NCBI GenBank assembly: GCA_017411435.1
Contig: JAFQQD010000071.1
Coordinates: 1 to 56,422, forward strand
Length of the DNA stretch: 56,422 nucleotides
DNA from: Clostridia bacterium
GTDB taxonomy: Bacteria; Bacillota; Clostridia; UMGS1883
Direction of reading: 5' to 3'
The notes below the pieces were generated by a model that was not told the DNA's origin, did not search any database, and saw nothing but the letters and a program-made list of their open reading frames with translations. Within the stretch, counting starts at the first letter, position 1; each line of letters begins with the position of its first letter. Below are positions 25,436-34,603 of this stretch, in pieces. The position numbers and the translations under genes are program-made.

Positions 25436-26374
25436 ATGGATTTTTTAACAACAGTAAAAGGAAGTCTTCTTGACGGCTTCTATCCCAAGGGTTGGGACAT
25501 GGAAAAAATTGACGCATGCTGCGAAAAAGGTGTAGCACGCGAAGATTTCTGGCACAAGGACTTTAGTCCCGTTGAATGTGAAAACATCTACGAGTTTGAC
25601 ACACTTATGGGCCACGAAATCGCACTTGCAATCAAGAATGCCCGTGAAAACGGCGAAAAGCTTGCAATGATTCTTCCCGTAGGTCCTATGGGTATGTATA
25701 AGTGGGCAGTTTACTTCCTTACAGAATGGAATGTGAAGTGCGACCATGTTTACACCTTCAATATGGACGAATGGTCAGATTCTGAAGGTAACACACTTTC
25801 AAACGACAACCCTGCATCATTCGAGTACAGCATGAAGGAAGCTTTCTTCGACAAACTCGGAGAAAACACAATTCCTGCTTCTCAGCGTAACTTTGCTACA
25901 AAGGAAAATCTTCCCACATACCCCGAAAAGATTGCTGCTCTCAAGGCTGAAGGTGCAAAACTCATCGTTATTTTCGGTATCGGAAGAATGTGCCATATTG
26001 CATTCTGGGAACCCCAGTTTGCTGACGAGTTCTCATCAGTTGAAGAATGGAAAAAGCAGAATTACCGCATTGCGGCAAAGCTTCATCCGCTTACAATTGA
26101 GCAGAACGCTATCACAAGCTTCAAGAGCCGTACAACTCTTGTACCTTGCCGTGCTAACACAATCGGACCCGGCCTCTTCCTTCAGGCAGACTACATCATC
26201 GGTGGTTGTGACGGTGCTCTCGGTCGCGGAATGGGTTGGCAGGGAATGAGCTTCCTTACAACTCTTCACTACGGTCCCGATATGAATATTACATCAACAT
26301 TCATGCCTACATTCCCCGGTAAACTCTTCTATCTTAAAGAGCTTGCAGGTCCGCTTACAGCAGAATGTAACTAA
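25436..26374 (+). CDS. Glucosamine-6-phosphate deaminase-like (NagB superfamily) protein
   Basis: 312 aa, AAGGAGAT upstream, 20 bp after the SLH gene and likely co-transcribed. The fold signature of NagB is visible: [13 protein letters not shown] near residue 109 (NagB FNMDEY, Asp72) and [13 protein letters not shown] at about 181-193. Classical NagB has GxGxDGHIAFNEP, with Asp141 and His143 catalytic. Here the position of Asp141 is Met, while the His and Glu are kept. The C-terminal [20 protein letters not shown] replaces the usual ALTVGVGTLLDAEE block. It may therefore act on another sugar phosphate or be non-catalytic. Cytoplasmic, no signal peptide. Confidence 0.75.
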   Translation: MDFLTTVKGSLLDGFYPKGWDMEKIDACCEKGVAREDFWHKDFSPVECENIYEFDTLMGHEIALAIKNARENGEKLAMILPVGPMGMYKWAVYFLTEWNVKCDHVYTFNMDEWSDSEGNTLSNDNPASFEYSMKEAFFDKLGENTIPASQRNFATKENLPTYPEKIAALKAEGAKLIVIFGIGRMCHIAFWEPQFADEFSSVEEWKKQNYRIAAKLHPLTIEQNAITSFKSRTTLVPCRANTIGPGLFLQADYIIGGCDGALGRGMGWQGMSFLTTLHYGPDMNITSTFMPTFPGKLFYLKELAGPLTAECN

Positions 26375-26380
26375 AAGAAA

Positions 26381-26418
26381 ACAAAAGGCATTTGGTTCCC
26401 CCAAGTGCCTTTTTGTTT
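26381..26418 (+). terminator. Terminator of the SLH/NagB-like operon
   Basis: Stem CAAAAGGCATTTGG with CCAAGTGCCTTTTTG (26382-26395 and 26401-26415), then TTTTA. Confidence 0.85.
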
Positions 26419-26440
26419 TAATTTGGACTAAGTGGCACGC

Positions 26441-27976
26441 TTACATCAGCGGTGCAAAAAGCCTTAAAACGGCATTCAGGATTTTTCTAAGGGGATGCAT
26501 TTTATTACAATGTTCAATTGTGATTCTTTCACATTTTGAAAGAGTATTTATAAAATCCTCTTTAACATCGGTGCAAATCTTACTGCCTAAAAACCATGCT
26601 GCACACTCAAAATGAAGATATAAACTTCTGTAATCAAGATTTATGCTTCCCACAACCGAAATCTCATCATCGCTTACAAATGTCTTGCCGTGGATAAAGC
26701 CGGGAGCATATTCATAAAGCTCGATTCCGGCATCGGTAAGCTCTTTATAATAACTGTATGCAACTGCGCGCGCATACCAGTGGTCTGCAATTCTCGGGCA
26801 TATTATTTTAACATCAACACCGCTGTATGCCGCATTTTTAAGTGCAACCGTCATTTCGTGGTCGAGTATCAGATAAGGCGTTGAGATATAGATATAATCT
26901 TTAGCTTTGTTTATTATATCAAGGTATATAAATTCTCCGACCTGATACTTATCCTGCGGTATGTCTCCGAATGGCATCACAAAACCGTTGCCAGCGGATA
27001 TTTCCGCGTCTGTAAAATGAGGCTCAAAATCCTTTATATCCTCTTTTGTCCAGGAGTTGTGCCACCACAGATGAAGGAACATCCTTGCAAAGCTGAATGC
27101 AGCTTCGCCCTTTACTAAAACCGCCATATCCTTCCAATGACCATGGGGATAATCCACATTTATATATTCATCAGAAAGATTTATACCACCCGTATAGGCA
27201 ACCTTTCCGTCAATAACGAGGATTTTCCTGTGGTCGCGGTTATTCTGAAGCGCTGAAAGAAAGGGCGTAAACGGGGAGAAAACACGGCATTTTATACCGT
27301 AGCCTTCAAGGACCTTCGGGTATTTAAGGGGCAGCGGAGCAAGACTTCCCATACCGTCATACATAACGCGGACATCTACACCTTCTGCCGCTTTTTTCTT
27401 GAGAACTTCCAGTATTGAATCCCAGAAAACACCCTCTTTAATAATGAAAAATTCGAGGAAAATATATCTTTCTGCCTTTTCAAGCTCTTTAAGAATACTT
27501 TTGTGCATATCTTCGCCAAGCGGAAAATACTCCGCCTCGCCCGTGCGGTAGGCATTCATTCGTGACACATTATTGACATATCTGACAGTAGTTTTCCTTT
27601 GTGGAAAAGTCTCCTCTATTTCCGACAGGACATCTTCGCTTTGTGGATATTTTTCGTTTATCTCTTTTTCCGAATTTGCAAGCTTTTTGAAATAATACTT
27701 AGTATGCATCTGACCCGTTATAAAAAGATAAAAAAGCCCCCCGAAAAGCGGGAAAATCAGTATCGGGATAACCCACGCCAGCTTATATGACGGGTTTGAG
27801 TGACGGTTTATAATTATGATAACTGTCACAGCGCTGATTACTTTCAGGAAAATGTCGAAATATACAAAGTATTCACTTATGCGCAAGAGTGATGCAAGTA
27901 CTACGAGTAACTGTAATATCAGAAGAAAGCTTACAATAGCAACCTGACTGAACATCAGTTTGAGTAACTTTCGCAT
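26441..27976 (-). CDS. cls: Cardiolipin synthase
   Basis: 511 aa from the ATG at 27976 (MRKLLKLMFSQ). An ATG five codons earlier contains the GGAGG of this start, which decides the matter. Two N-terminal helices (about 8-60) and a short PLDc_N-type segment precede two HKD phospholipase D motifs: HRKILVIDGKVAYTGGIN (about 245) and HGKTFVSDDEISVVGSIN (about 430). The enzyme condenses phosphatidylglycerol to cardiolipin at the membrane. It is a single gene, divergent from nothing close by and followed by a convergent terminator. Confidence 0.95.
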   Translation of the reverse strand: MRKLLKLMFSQVAIVSFLLILQLLVVLASLLRISEYFVYFDIFLKVISAVTVIIIINRHSNPSYKLAWVIPILIFPLFGGLFYLFITGQMHTKYYFKKLANSEKEINEKYPQSEDVLSEIEETFPQRKTTVRYVNNVSRMNAYRTGEAEYFPLGEDMHKSILKELEKAERYIFLEFFIIKEGVFWDSILEVLKKKAAEGVDVRVMYDGMGSLAPLPLKYPKVLEGYGIKCRVFSPFTPFLSALQNNRDHRKILVIDGKVAYTGGINLSDEYINVDYPHGHWKDMAVLVKGEAAFSFARMFLHLWWHNSWTKEDIKDFEPHFTDAEISAGNGFVMPFGDIPQDKYQVGEFIYLDIINKAKDYIYISTPYLILDHEMTVALKNAAYSGVDVKIICPRIADHWYARAVAYSYYKELTDAGIELYEYAPGFIHGKTFVSDDEISVVGSINLDYRSLYLHFECAAWFLGSKICTDVKEDFINTLSKCERITIEHCNKMHPLRKILNAVLRLFAPLM

Positions 27977-28000
27977 AAAATACGCCTCCATGAAAATGTG

Positions 28001-28033
28001 TAAAATTCGCCTGTGTTATAAACACAGGCGAAT
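28001..28033 (-). terminator. Terminator of the LRR protein gene
   Basis: Stem ATTCGCCTGTGTT (28005-28017) with AACACAGGCGAAT (28021-28033). TTTTAC follows on the minus strand, just upstream of cls. Confidence 0.85.
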
Positions 28034-28042
28034 CTTTTCTAT

Positions 28043-29455
28043 TTAATCTGTTAAGACTACAGTTCTTGTTTTTTCATCCCAACCAACCTGCACATTTACC
28101 GCTTCTGCAATAACGCGGGCTGATACAAGATTTGAGCCGTTTATATTTATTGGCGGAGCAACTGTGGGGGAAATTACCCCGTTCACGCTTATCTGACCGT
28201 CAGGGGTAATTACAACTGTGCGGTCTGCCTTTATACAGGTAACATTCCCTGTGGCGCTGTCCCACGAAACTGAAAATCCCATCAGCTCCATAAGAGTGCG
28301 AAGAGGAAGATATGTCCTTTCATAATATATGATGGGCACAGCGTTATCGAAATATACTTTTTTTCCGTTGTAGCTTACATATACTTCTGTGCTGAAAGGC
28401 ATTTCCATATATTCAGCGTATTTTTGTGAATATGAGTCCAAACTTCCGTGAAGGGTCAGATTGATGCATCCTGCAAACGCATATTCGTCAACCCATTCCA
28501 CACTCGGAGGGATGTTTATAAGTCTTACAGATGAACAACCGCCAAACGCCATTGAATCGATGTAAAGAACACTTGAAGGAAGATGTGCACTCAGAAGATT
28601 GTCATTTGCCATAAATGCACCACTTCCGATGGCTGTTATTCCATCAGGGATTTCAACATGCCTGTCTGTTCCTTTATAGGAAATAAGAATTCCGTTTACA
28701 ACCACAAAATCAGATGCCTGATTATACATCCAGATAGTATCATCGAAAGCACCTGCACCGATATGAGAAACAGTGGAGGGAATATTTATTTTTTCAAGAC
28801 TGTAGCAATGAACGAATGCATTATCGTCTATTTTTTCTACAGTATCGGGGAGTATAACCTCCTTAACAGTTGAATTGTACGCAAATGCATTTGAATCAAT
28901 TTCCTTAACCCCGTTTGGAACGGAAACAACTTCGGCACTACCGTTATATTTAAGGAGAATAGTTCCTCCGAATGTTACAAATTCCTGTGAAGAATTGCTA
29001 AGCATCGCCGTGTTGTAGAAAGCGTCACTTGCAATAGCTTCGTTTTCAAGAAAACCCTTGAAAATAACATTTGTGAGATTCTGGCAGTTTGCAAATGCCC
29101 TTGAGCCGATATATGACACGCTGGAGCCTATCTCAACACTCTTAAGATTAGGGCAGGAAGCGAAAGCCTCTGCAGAGATAAGATTAATCCCCTCGGGAAT
29201 GGAAACAGTGCTCAGCGTAGACGATTCTGCAAACGCCCGACTGCCGATAGAAAGAACCTTGTAACCGCCAAGCGAGGTGGGGATTACAATATCTTTAGGC
29301 TCGCCTGCAAAACCTGTAATAGTTCCCGACGCCTTATCAAGGAAATAGTAAACATTTCCCACTTTATAAACGGGAATTCTCGGTGCGGCAAACACACTTG
29401 CCTGCGAAATTATAAGAACAAGAATAAGCGTAATTATTATCTTTGCTTTCTTCAT
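28043..29455 (-). CDS. Secreted leucine-rich-repeat (BspA-like) protein with C-terminal stalk domains
   Basis: 470 aa. The signal peptide ends near VFA-AP (residue 24). About ten LRR_5 units follow from residue 45 to 345; examples are VLSIGSRAFAESSTLSTVSI and VEKIDDNAFVHCYSLEKINI, with the usual I.. .AF..C..L... IP rhythm. Two copper amine oxidase N-terminal-like repeats end the protein (PIIYYERTYLPLRTLMELMG, GSNLVSARVIAEAVNVQVGW). BspA-like LRR proteins act in adhesion or matrix binding. Surface location is inferred from the signal peptide; no LPXTG or SLH is present. Single gene with AGAGGTG upstream of the ATG. Confidence 0.88.
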   Translation of the reverse strand: MKKAKIIITLILVLIISQASVFAAPRIPVYKVGNVYYFLDKASGTITGFAGEPKDIVIPTSLGGYKVLSIGSRAFAESSTLSTVSIPEGINLISAEAFASCPNLKSVEIGSSVSYIGSRAFANCQNLTNVIFKGFLENEAIASDAFYNTAMLSNSSQEFVTFGGTILLKYNGSAEVVSVPNGVKEIDSNAFAYNSTVKEVILPDTVEKIDDNAFVHCYSLEKINIPSTVSHIGAGAFDDTIWMYNQASDFVVVNGILISYKGTDRHVEIPDGITAIGSGAFMANDNLLSAHLPSSVLYIDSMAFGGCSSVRLINIPPSVEWVDEYAFAGCINLTLHGSLDSYSQKYAEYMEMPFSTEVYVSYNGKKVYFDNAVPIIYYERTYLPLRTLMELMGFSVSWDSATGNVTCIKADRTVVITPDGQISVNGVISPTVAPPININGSNLVSARVIAEAVNVQVGWDEKTRTVVLTD

Positions 29456-29557
29456 TTTATCACCTCTTTTGAAGTTTCAAAAAGAGATTATACAGTAAAA
29501 CAGGCGTTTTGTCAAATCAGGGGCACTTTTCATACAATATATGGAAGGAGTGATTAT

Positions 29558-30298
29558 ATGCCCAGAATTTATTTAAGCCCCTCTACTCAGGAGGGAAATA
29601 TGTATGTTACAGGCGGCAGTGAAGAGTATTATATGAACCTTATTGCCGATGCAATGGAGCCGTATCTGGTGTCAAGCGGAATCCAGTATACACGCAATTC
29701 TCCAGATATGACTGCCTCAGATGCCATAAGAGAGTCAAATCGCGGAAACTACGATTTGCATGTTGCTCTTCATTCAAATGCTGCTCCTGAGGGACAGTAC
29801 GGCACCTACACGGGGATAGATGTTTATTATTCCCCCATAAGCACGCGCGGGCGCCGTGCGGCACAGATTTTTGTGCGTAATCTTAAAACCATATACCCCA
29901 ATCCGTCAAAGGTACGGGTGCTTACAACAACCACAATCGGTGAAGTTACTCAGACAAGAGCGCCTGCAGTTTTCCTGGAGCTTGGCTATCACGATAATGT
30001 GTCCGATGCCAATTGGGTAACTGGAAATATAGAAAGAATTGCGGCAAACCTGGTGCTTTCGCTCACCGAATATTTCGGAATTCCTTTTATAGAGCCAATG
30101 GGGATAAGACGCGGTGTGGTAAGAGTTTCAAGCGGCACACTTAATCTTCGCGAAAAACCGTCACGCACATCACGCATTATAGCATCAATTCCAAACGGAG
30201 CACCCCTTACAGTAGTAGGACAGTGGCAGGGATGGTATGTCGTAAATTACCGCGGACTTGTAGGATATGTTGATTCGAGATATGTGAATATACCTTAA
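29558..30298 (+). CDS. N-acetylmuramoyl-L-alanine amidase-like (Amidase_3) protein with SH3b domain, no signal peptide
   Basis: 246 aa, GGAAGGAGTG before the ATG. Residues 1-170 follow Amidase_3: GGSEEYYMNLIADAMEPYL (Glu ligand), YDLHVALHSNAAPEG (second His ligand) and APAVFLELGYHDN (catalytic Glu). The usual DPGHGG motif with the first zinc His is replaced by YLSPSTQEGN. A bacterial SH3 domain occupies about 185-246 (LNLREKPSRTSRIIASIPNG, GYVDSRYVNIP). There is no signal peptide. Similar leaderless SPSTQE amidases are, as I recall, widespread in Clostridia, so this is probably a subfamily trait. It may be released on lysis or act in the mother cell. Confidence 0.85.
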   Translation: MPRIYLSPSTQEGNMYVTGGSEEYYMNLIADAMEPYLVSSGIQYTRNSPDMTASDAIRESNRGNYDLHVALHSNAAPEGQYGTYTGIDVYYSPISTRGRRAAQIFVRNLKTIYPNPSKVRVLTTTTIGEVTQTRAPAVFLELGYHDNVSDANWVTGNIERIAANLVLSLTEYFGIPFIEPMGIRRGVVRVSSGTLNLREKPSRTSRIIASIPNGAPLTVVGQWQGWYVVNYRGLVGYVDSRYVNIP

Positions 30299-30348
30299 CG
30301 ACCGACGCTGAAGGCGGTTCGAGGCGTCTTCAGTGTCGGTTGTTAAGG
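30293..30348 (+). other. Long imperfect hairpin at the end of the amidase gene
   Basis: 30293-30313 pairs with 30328-30348 over 21 bp with a few G-T pairs. It includes the stop codon but is not followed by a T-run. It could be a processed 3' end or a terminator that does not need a U-tract. Confidence 0.5.
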
Positions 30349-30417
30349 CTATAGTCTGAATTCGCTTGCAAAAATAACTCCTGTGATGTATAATTGAAGT
30401 GAACAGGAGCTGATTAT

Positions 30418-31092
30418 ATGACAATGACTTTAATTATGATGTTAGGCAGTGCGACAATTCTCATTTACGCATTGCTGGTAAGCATAAACGGATTCATTCC
30501 AAAAAGAGGAAGATGCATAGATGTTGACGGCGATGAAATAATTGCCACCATTACAAATACAAACAAAAAAGCCGATAAACCCTCCACAATAAAAGCAATT
30601 GACGAAAGCGGCAGAAAATATGCCGCAAAGCTTCGTCCGACTGAGGCGAAATTGTGGATAAAGGGCGATAAAATAAAAATAACTCTTACAAAAGATAAAA
30701 AGAATTACCGTATTCATTTTCACGAGTATTTCAGGGAAAATGAGGAGCGCATCCGTGAGGAAGCTCTTTCTCGACTTGAAAAAACCGTAAAATTTTATTT
30801 CATCGCCGCAAAAATGACAAACTATAAAAAAGAAAGCCTTGAAGCACTTCGTGCATCCAAGGCTGACGCGCATACTATTTTCGCTTTTACGACTTATATG
30901 AGCTCTATCGACAAATATTTTATAATTGCAGTCGTATCGGCAATTTTGTTTGTCCTTTTCTTTATGGAAGAAAAGCTGCAGATGTTTGAACTTCTGATTC
31001 CTCTTATAATAGTAATCGTGATGTTCCTCTCAGTAAGCGCTACTGCAAAACTTTGCACAAAAATATACGAAAAGGCTACGAAACAGGGGTAA
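30418..31092 (+). CDS. Membrane protein of unknown function
   Basis: 224 aa, ACAGGAGCTG upstream. An N-terminal helix (about 4-26) is followed by a small beta domain (GRCIDVDGDEIIATITNTNK, KAIDESGRKYAAKLRPTEAK) that looks like a DUF3592-type module. A charged helical segment (about 100-150) comes next, then two C-terminal helices (about 163-182 and 188-208). No enzyme motif is recognised. Its end overlaps the convergent tmcAL end by 17 bp, with no terminator visible between them. Confidence 0.75.
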   Translation: MTMTLIMMLGSATILIYALLVSINGFIPKRGRCIDVDGDEIIATITNTNKKADKPSTIKAIDESGRKYAAKLRPTEAKLWIKGDKIKITLTKDKKNYRIHFHEYFRENEERIREEALSRLEKTVKFYFIAAKMTNYKKESLEALRASKADAHTIFAFTTYMSSIDKYFIIAVVSAILFVLFFMEEKLQMFELLIPLIIVIVMFLSVSATAKLCTKIYEKATKQG

Positions 31093-32200
31093 AATCAAAT
31101 TCCTTACCGCCATCAATACCGCGAACAAGGTTATACACATCGGTAGCGCGACATTCAAGGTTAAATACAGGGTCGTCTTTAAGCACAGCACCCCTTGCAG
31201 CCACAGGCAGTGAGGCGGTGCTTTTCATTTTGCGCAGAATTTCGCTTCCTTTCTTATTAAACGCAAGAGGACGGATATATGTGGGTGAAGGAAGCGTTTT
31301 GAAGTTGTTCCCGATAATCATGCTGCATAAAACACGGCGTATACGACTTTGGGTATAGCGCTTACACGAAGCATTTTCAAGAATATCAGAAAATGTATTG
31401 TATAAAGATGCGCTCTTAAGGCGCGAAGCAATCTCATCATTACAGTCAGGGAGAGAGCAGAGCTCCTCCTTTGAAATTGCCTTAAGACGCGATGAAACGA
31501 TAATGTCAAAATCTTTCATAAAAACAGGGGAAGAGAAAGAGGAAAGCATAAAATCATTTGCATTTTTGCCGTTTTCGATGAGCTTTCTTATGGCCGATGC
31601 AGACGGAATTTTGCCGATCACATCTGTGTCATTATATCCTGCACCTACTCTTTTAATTGTGTGTGGTGTAATTTTACTTTGCAGCTTTTTTAATGCGCGC
31701 ACATATTCAACTGCAAGGATGTTGTTGGGCATATCAAGAATATTTCCCTCGGGCAGAACGCTTTCAAGCGCTTCCTGACGCGCCCTGGGGAAGCTGAGCC
31801 CATCTGCAAGCTTTTCGGCAAGGACCTTTGAAAAATCTTCGCTTTCGCTGTTCAATGCATCTGCGCAGAGCGAAATTTTTTCAATATCACCGCACTCGCT
31901 GCCAAAATAGAGGCTGTCTACACATCCGCACGCGGAAAGTATATTGACACTGCCCCGTGCAAACCCTTCAGCGGAGGCAAGAGAGTACACCGCAGGCAGC
32001 TCAAGCACAAGGTCAACACCGCACCCTGTCGCCGCTTTTGCGCGCTCGCCTTTTTCAAAGATTGCACATTCGCCTCTCTGCACGAAATTGCCGCTCATAA
32101 CGGCAATAACGGCATCATTTTCCCGCTTCATTTCATCGATAAGGATTTTATGACCTGCGTGTATGGGGTTAAATTCTGCAATAACAGCGCTTATTTTCAT
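31076..32200 (-). CDS. tmcAL: tRNA(Met) cytidine acetate ligase TmcAL (YlbM)
   Basis: 374 aa from the ATG at 32200, with AAGGAGGG just upstream. ISAVIAEFNPIHAGHKIL is the nucleotidyltransferase HIGH-like motif, and VMSGNFVQRGECAIFEKGER is the family block. It makes N4-acetylcytidine at the wobble position of elongator tRNA-Met from acetate and ATP. The neighbouring divergent pta-ackA genes handle acetate; this may be chance, but a local acetate pool is consistent. Length is typical. Confidence 0.93.
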   Translation of the reverse strand: MKISAVIAEFNPIHAGHKILIDEMKRENDAVIAVMSGNFVQRGECAIFEKGERAKAATGCGVDLVLELPAVYSLASAEGFARGSVNILSACGCVDSLYFGSECGDIEKISLCADALNSESEDFSKVLAEKLADGLSFPRARQEALESVLPEGNILDMPNNILAVEYVRALKKLQSKITPHTIKRVGAGYNDTDVIGKIPSASAIRKLIENGKNANDFMLSSFSSPVFMKDFDIIVSSRLKAISKEELCSLPDCNDEIASRLKSASLYNTFSDILENASCKRYTQSRIRRVLCSMIIGNNFKTLPSPTYIRPLAFNKKGSEILRKMKSTASLPVAARGAVLKDDPVFNLECRATDVYNLVRGIDGGKEFDFTPVS

Positions 32201-32228
32201 AAAAATCCCTCCTTTTGGCAAAAAAATG

Positions 32229-32257
32229 TTGAAAATTGGATATTTCTATTATATACT
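32229..32257 (+). promoter_or_regulatory. pta-ackA promoter
   Basis: TTGAAA, 17-nt spacer, TATACT, 38 bp before the pta ATG. Confidence 0.8.
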
Positions 32258-32294
32258 ATATTAATGGAAAAATAAAGATTTTGGAGGAATAAAA

Positions 32295-33296
32295 ATGAGT
32301 AAATTTTTAGATTCTATTAAAGAAAGGGCAAGAAGCGACAAGAAAACTATCGTTCTTCCCGAATCAATGGACAGACGCACATGGGAAGCGGCTGAAGCAA
32401 TTCTTAAAGAAGATATCGCAAATCTTATCATTATTGGTACTCCTGAAGAAGTAAACGAAAATTCAAAGGGACTTGATGTTTCAAAGGCTACAATCATCGA
32501 CCCCTTCAAATATGAAAAAACAGAAGAATACCTTAACCTCTTCGTTGAACTTAGAAAGAGCAAGGGTGTTACATACGAGCAGGCAAAGGAAATCGTTCTC
32601 GGCGACTATATGTACTATGCATGTCTTATGGTTAAGGCAGGCGATGCAGACGGTGTTGTATCAGGTGCTTGTCACTCAACTGCAAACACACTTCGTCCCT
32701 CTCTTCAGATTATCAAGACAAAGCCCGGCGTAAAGCTCGTATCAGCTTTCTTCCTTATGGTTGTTCCGGATTGTGAATACGGTGCAAACGGCACATTCGT
32801 ATTTGCTGACAGCGGTCTTGTGCAGAACCCCGACAGCGAAGAGCTTGCTGCAATCGCAGCATCTTCAGCAGAGAGCTTTGAGCTTCTCGTTCAGAAAAAC
32901 GCATATGTTGCAATGCTTTCTCACTCTACAAAGGGTAGTGCTGCACATGCAGATGTTGACAAGGTAGTAGAAGCTACACGCATCTGTAAGGAAAACAATC
33001 CCCAGCTTAATGTTGACGGTGAGCTTCAGCTCGATGCTGCAATCGTTCCCTCAGTTGGTCAGTCCAAGGCTCCCGGCTCAACAGTTGCAGGCAGAGCAAA
33101 TGTACTTGTTTATCCCGACCTTGATGCAGGTAACATCGGTTACAAGCTTGTTCAGCGTCTTGCAAAGGCTGAAGCATACGGCCCCGTTACTCAGGGTATT
33201 GCAATGCCCATCAATGACCTTTCTCGCGGATGTAGTGCAGAAGACATCGTTGGCGTTGTAGCAATCACTTGCGTACAGGCTCAGGCACAGAAATAA
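32295..33296 (+). CDS. pta: Phosphate acetyltransferase
   Basis: 333 aa, the short single-domain Pta type. It converts acetyl-CoA and phosphate to acetyl phosphate. KTIVLPESMDRRTWEAAE opens the domain. DGVVSGACHSTANTLRPSL and LDAAIVPSVGQSKAPGS are the PTA_PTB active-site blocks, and PDLDAGNIGYKLVQRL is near the end. GGAGG precedes the ATG. With ackA it forms the main ATP-yielding acetate branch. Confidence 0.97.
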   Translation: MSKFLDSIKERARSDKKTIVLPESMDRRTWEAAEAILKEDIANLIIIGTPEEVNENSKGLDVSKATIIDPFKYEKTEEYLNLFVELRKSKGVTYEQAKEIVLGDYMYYACLMVKAGDADGVVSGACHSTANTLRPSLQIIKTKPGVKLVSAFFLMVVPDCEYGANGTFVFADSGLVQNPDSEELAAIAASSAESFELLVQKNAYVAMLSHSTKGSAAHADVDKVVEATRICKENNPQLNVDGELQLDAAIVPSVGQSKAPGSTVAGRANVLVYPDLDAGNIGYKLVQRLAKAEAYGPVTQGIAMPINDLSRGCSAEDIVGVVAITCVQAQAQK

Positions 33297-33332
33297 TTGA
33301 AGCTAATTTATTCTGAAAGGAAGTTTTTTATA

Positions 33333-34526
33333 ATGAAAATTCTTGTTATTAACGCAGGTAGTTCGTCTCTTAAGTATCAGCTTATTGATATGGAAGAAAA
33401 GAAGGTTCTTGCAAAAGGCCTTTGCGAGAGAATCACTCTTGAAGGAAGCAAACTTAACCACACTCCTGCAGGTGGCGAAAAGGTTGTTATTGAAAGTCCC
33501 ATGCCCACTCATGCAGAGGCAATCAAGCTCGTTATCGATGCGCTCGTTGACAAGAACCACGGCGTTATCGGTTCCATGAGCGAAATCGGCGCAGTTGGTC
33601 ACCGTGTAGTACACGGCGGCGAAAGCTTCAGCGGAAGTGTTGTTATCGATGACGAGGTTAAAAAGGCACTTCAGGATTGTGTTGAACTTGCTCCTCTTCA
33701 TAACCCCGCAAACATTATCGGTATCGAGGCTTGCGAAAAGGTTATGCCCAATGTTCCCCAGGTAGGTGTATTTGATACAGCATTCCATCAGACAATGCCC
33801 GAGGAAGCATACCTTTACGGTATTCCTTATGAATATTATGAGAAATACAAAATCCGCCGTTACGGCTTCCACGGCACAAGCCATAACTATGTATCAGGCA
33901 AGGCTGCAGAGCTTCTCGGTAAGGATATCAAGGATATTAACATCGTAACATGCCATCTTGGCAACGGTTCATCAGTTGCAGCGGTTAAGGGCGGCAAGGT
34001 TATCGATACAACAATGGGTCTTACACCTCTTGCAGGTATCCTTATGGGTACAAGAAGCGGTGACATCGACCCTGCAATTGTTACATTCCTTATGGAAAAG
34101 GAAAACCTCGGTATCAAGGAAATCAACAACCTTCTTAATAAGGAAAGCGGTGTTCTGGGCGTAAGCGGTGTTTCAAGTGACTTCCGTGACCTTAGTGCAG
34201 CAGCAGAAGAAGGTAACAAGCGCGCAGAAGCAGCACTTAAGATGTTTTCTTACGGTATCAAGAAATATATCGGCAGCTACGCAGCAGCAATGGGCGGTGT
34301 AGATGCAATCGTATTTACAGCAGGTGTTGGCGAAAATGACTGTGATACCCGTAAAAATATCGTTGAAGGACTTGAGTTCCTCGGTGTTAAAATTGACGCA
34401 GAGAAGAATAAGCTTCGCGGTCAGGCAATCGATGTTTCAGCAGAGGGTGCTACTGTAAGAACTCTTGTAATCCCCACTGACGAGGAAATGATGATTGCTA
34501 TCGAAACCGAAAGATTGGCAAAATAA
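33333..34526 (+). CDS. ackA: Acetate kinase
   Basis: 397 aa from the ATG at 33333 ([16 protein letters not shown]), with GAAAGGAAG upstream; the longer frame is unlikely. ASKHA fold: the NAGSSSLK phosphate loop, [19 protein letters not shown] and [10 protein letters not shown] (active-site His), [16 protein letters not shown] (adenosine binding). It makes ATP and acetate from acetyl phosphate. It lies 36 bp after pta, in one operon. Confidence 0.98.
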   Translation: MKILVINAGSSSLKYQLIDMEEKKVLAKGLCERITLEGSKLNHTPAGGEKVVIESPMPTHAEAIKLVIDALVDKNHGVIGSMSEIGAVGHRVVHGGESFSGSVVIDDEVKKALQDCVELAPLHNPANIIGIEACEKVMPNVPQVGVFDTAFHQTMPEEAYLYGIPYEYYEKYKIRRYGFHGTSHNYVSGKAAELLGKDIKDINIVTCHLGNGSSVAAVKGGKVIDTTMGLTPLAGILMGTRSGDIDPAIVTFLMEKENLGIKEINNLLNKESGVLGVSGVSSDFRDLSAAAEEGNKRAEAALKMFSYGIKKYIGSYAAAMGGVDAIVFTAGVGENDCDTRKNIVEGLEFLGVKIDAEKNKLRGQAIDVSAEGATVRTLVIPTDEEMMIAIETERLAK

Positions 34527-34529
34527 TTG

Positions 34530-34558
34530 TTGACAAGACAAAAAATCGATAGTATAAT
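34530..34558 (+). promoter_or_regulatory. yceD-rpmF promoter
   Basis: TTGACA, 17-nt spacer, TATAAT, a near-perfect consensus only 3 bp after the ackA stop codon. Confidence 0.9.
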
Positions 34559-34603
34559 GATTAGGCGCCTTTATTAGAAGCATTTGAGAGTAGGTGTTTT
34601 TAT

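Noticed and set aside
33303-33884. 193-codon open frame on the minus strand opposite ackA
   Set aside because: Antisense shadow of ackA with no start signals or family resemblance.
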